NCBI GenBank assembly: GCA_003503535.1 | Contig: DOCI01000054.1 | Span: 4,509 to 13,170, forward strand | DNA: 8,662 bases | Origin: Planctomycetaceae bacterium | GTDB taxonomy: Bacteria > Planctomycetota > Planctomycetia > Planctomycetales > Planctomycetaceae | Direction: 5' to 3' | Shown: positions 8,644 to 8,662 of the stretch, one piece after another | Layout: each line of letters opens with the position of its first letter | How positions within the stretch are numbered: position 1 is the stretch's first letter | The notes under the pieces: generated by a model | The model's database searches: none | Told to the model about the DNA's origin: nothing | The model's input: the letters and a program-made list of their open reading frames with translations, nothing else | Translations under genes and position numbers: made by a program

Positions 8644-8662
8644 CCGCGGCTATTGGAGACCA

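Overview
The window looks like chromosomal DNA from a planctomycete (class Planctomycetia, perhaps near Gimesia or Rubinisphaera; the genus is a guess). GC content looks moderate. The pointers are a Tat-exported Gfo/Idh/MocA oxidoreductase, of a kind these bacteria carry in many copies, a LeuT-like sodium symporter followed by a tiny membrane protein, and a SufR-like regulator directly ahead of sufC and sufB. I see no tRNA, rRNA, CRISPR array, transposase or phage gene. Six genes are essentially certain and a seventh, small one is cut by the left edge.

Layout. Positions 1-1776 are read leftward: a neurotransmitter:sodium symporter (NSS) family transporter, then a small single-span membrane protein that leaves the window. 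An AT-rich divergent intergenic region follows (about 1777-2014), with an inverted repeat and repeated ACAATT words that could be an operator. Positions 2015-5022 are read rightward and form a compact iron-sulfur assembly cluster: a SufR-type cysteine-containing repressor, the SufC ATPase and the SufB scaffold. sufD and sufS, often the next genes in such clusters, are not here. The 158-bp gap after sufB (5023-5180) is mostly filled by a 115-bp inverted repeat made of two mirror-image hairpins, resembling a REP/BIME or small MITE. Next come a class II asparagine synthetase (5181-7088, TTG start, catalytic Cys at position 2) and a Tat-signal oxidoreductase (7247-8572), closed by a strong intrinsic terminator at 8595-8643.

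How the genes may work together. SufR probably senses Fe-S status and represses suf transcription. SufB and SufC form the ATP-driven scaffold, whose usual partner SufD must be encoded elsewhere if it exists. The transporter and its small companion probably import an amino acid with sodium. The asparagine synthetase and the exported oxidoreductase have no evident link to Fe-S assembly and look like separate units. I found no convincing new multi-gene system. The most notable items are the paired-hairpin repeat with compensatory base changes, the unlisted small transporter companion, the shortened suf cluster and the SufR-like cysteine pattern lacking one ligand position.
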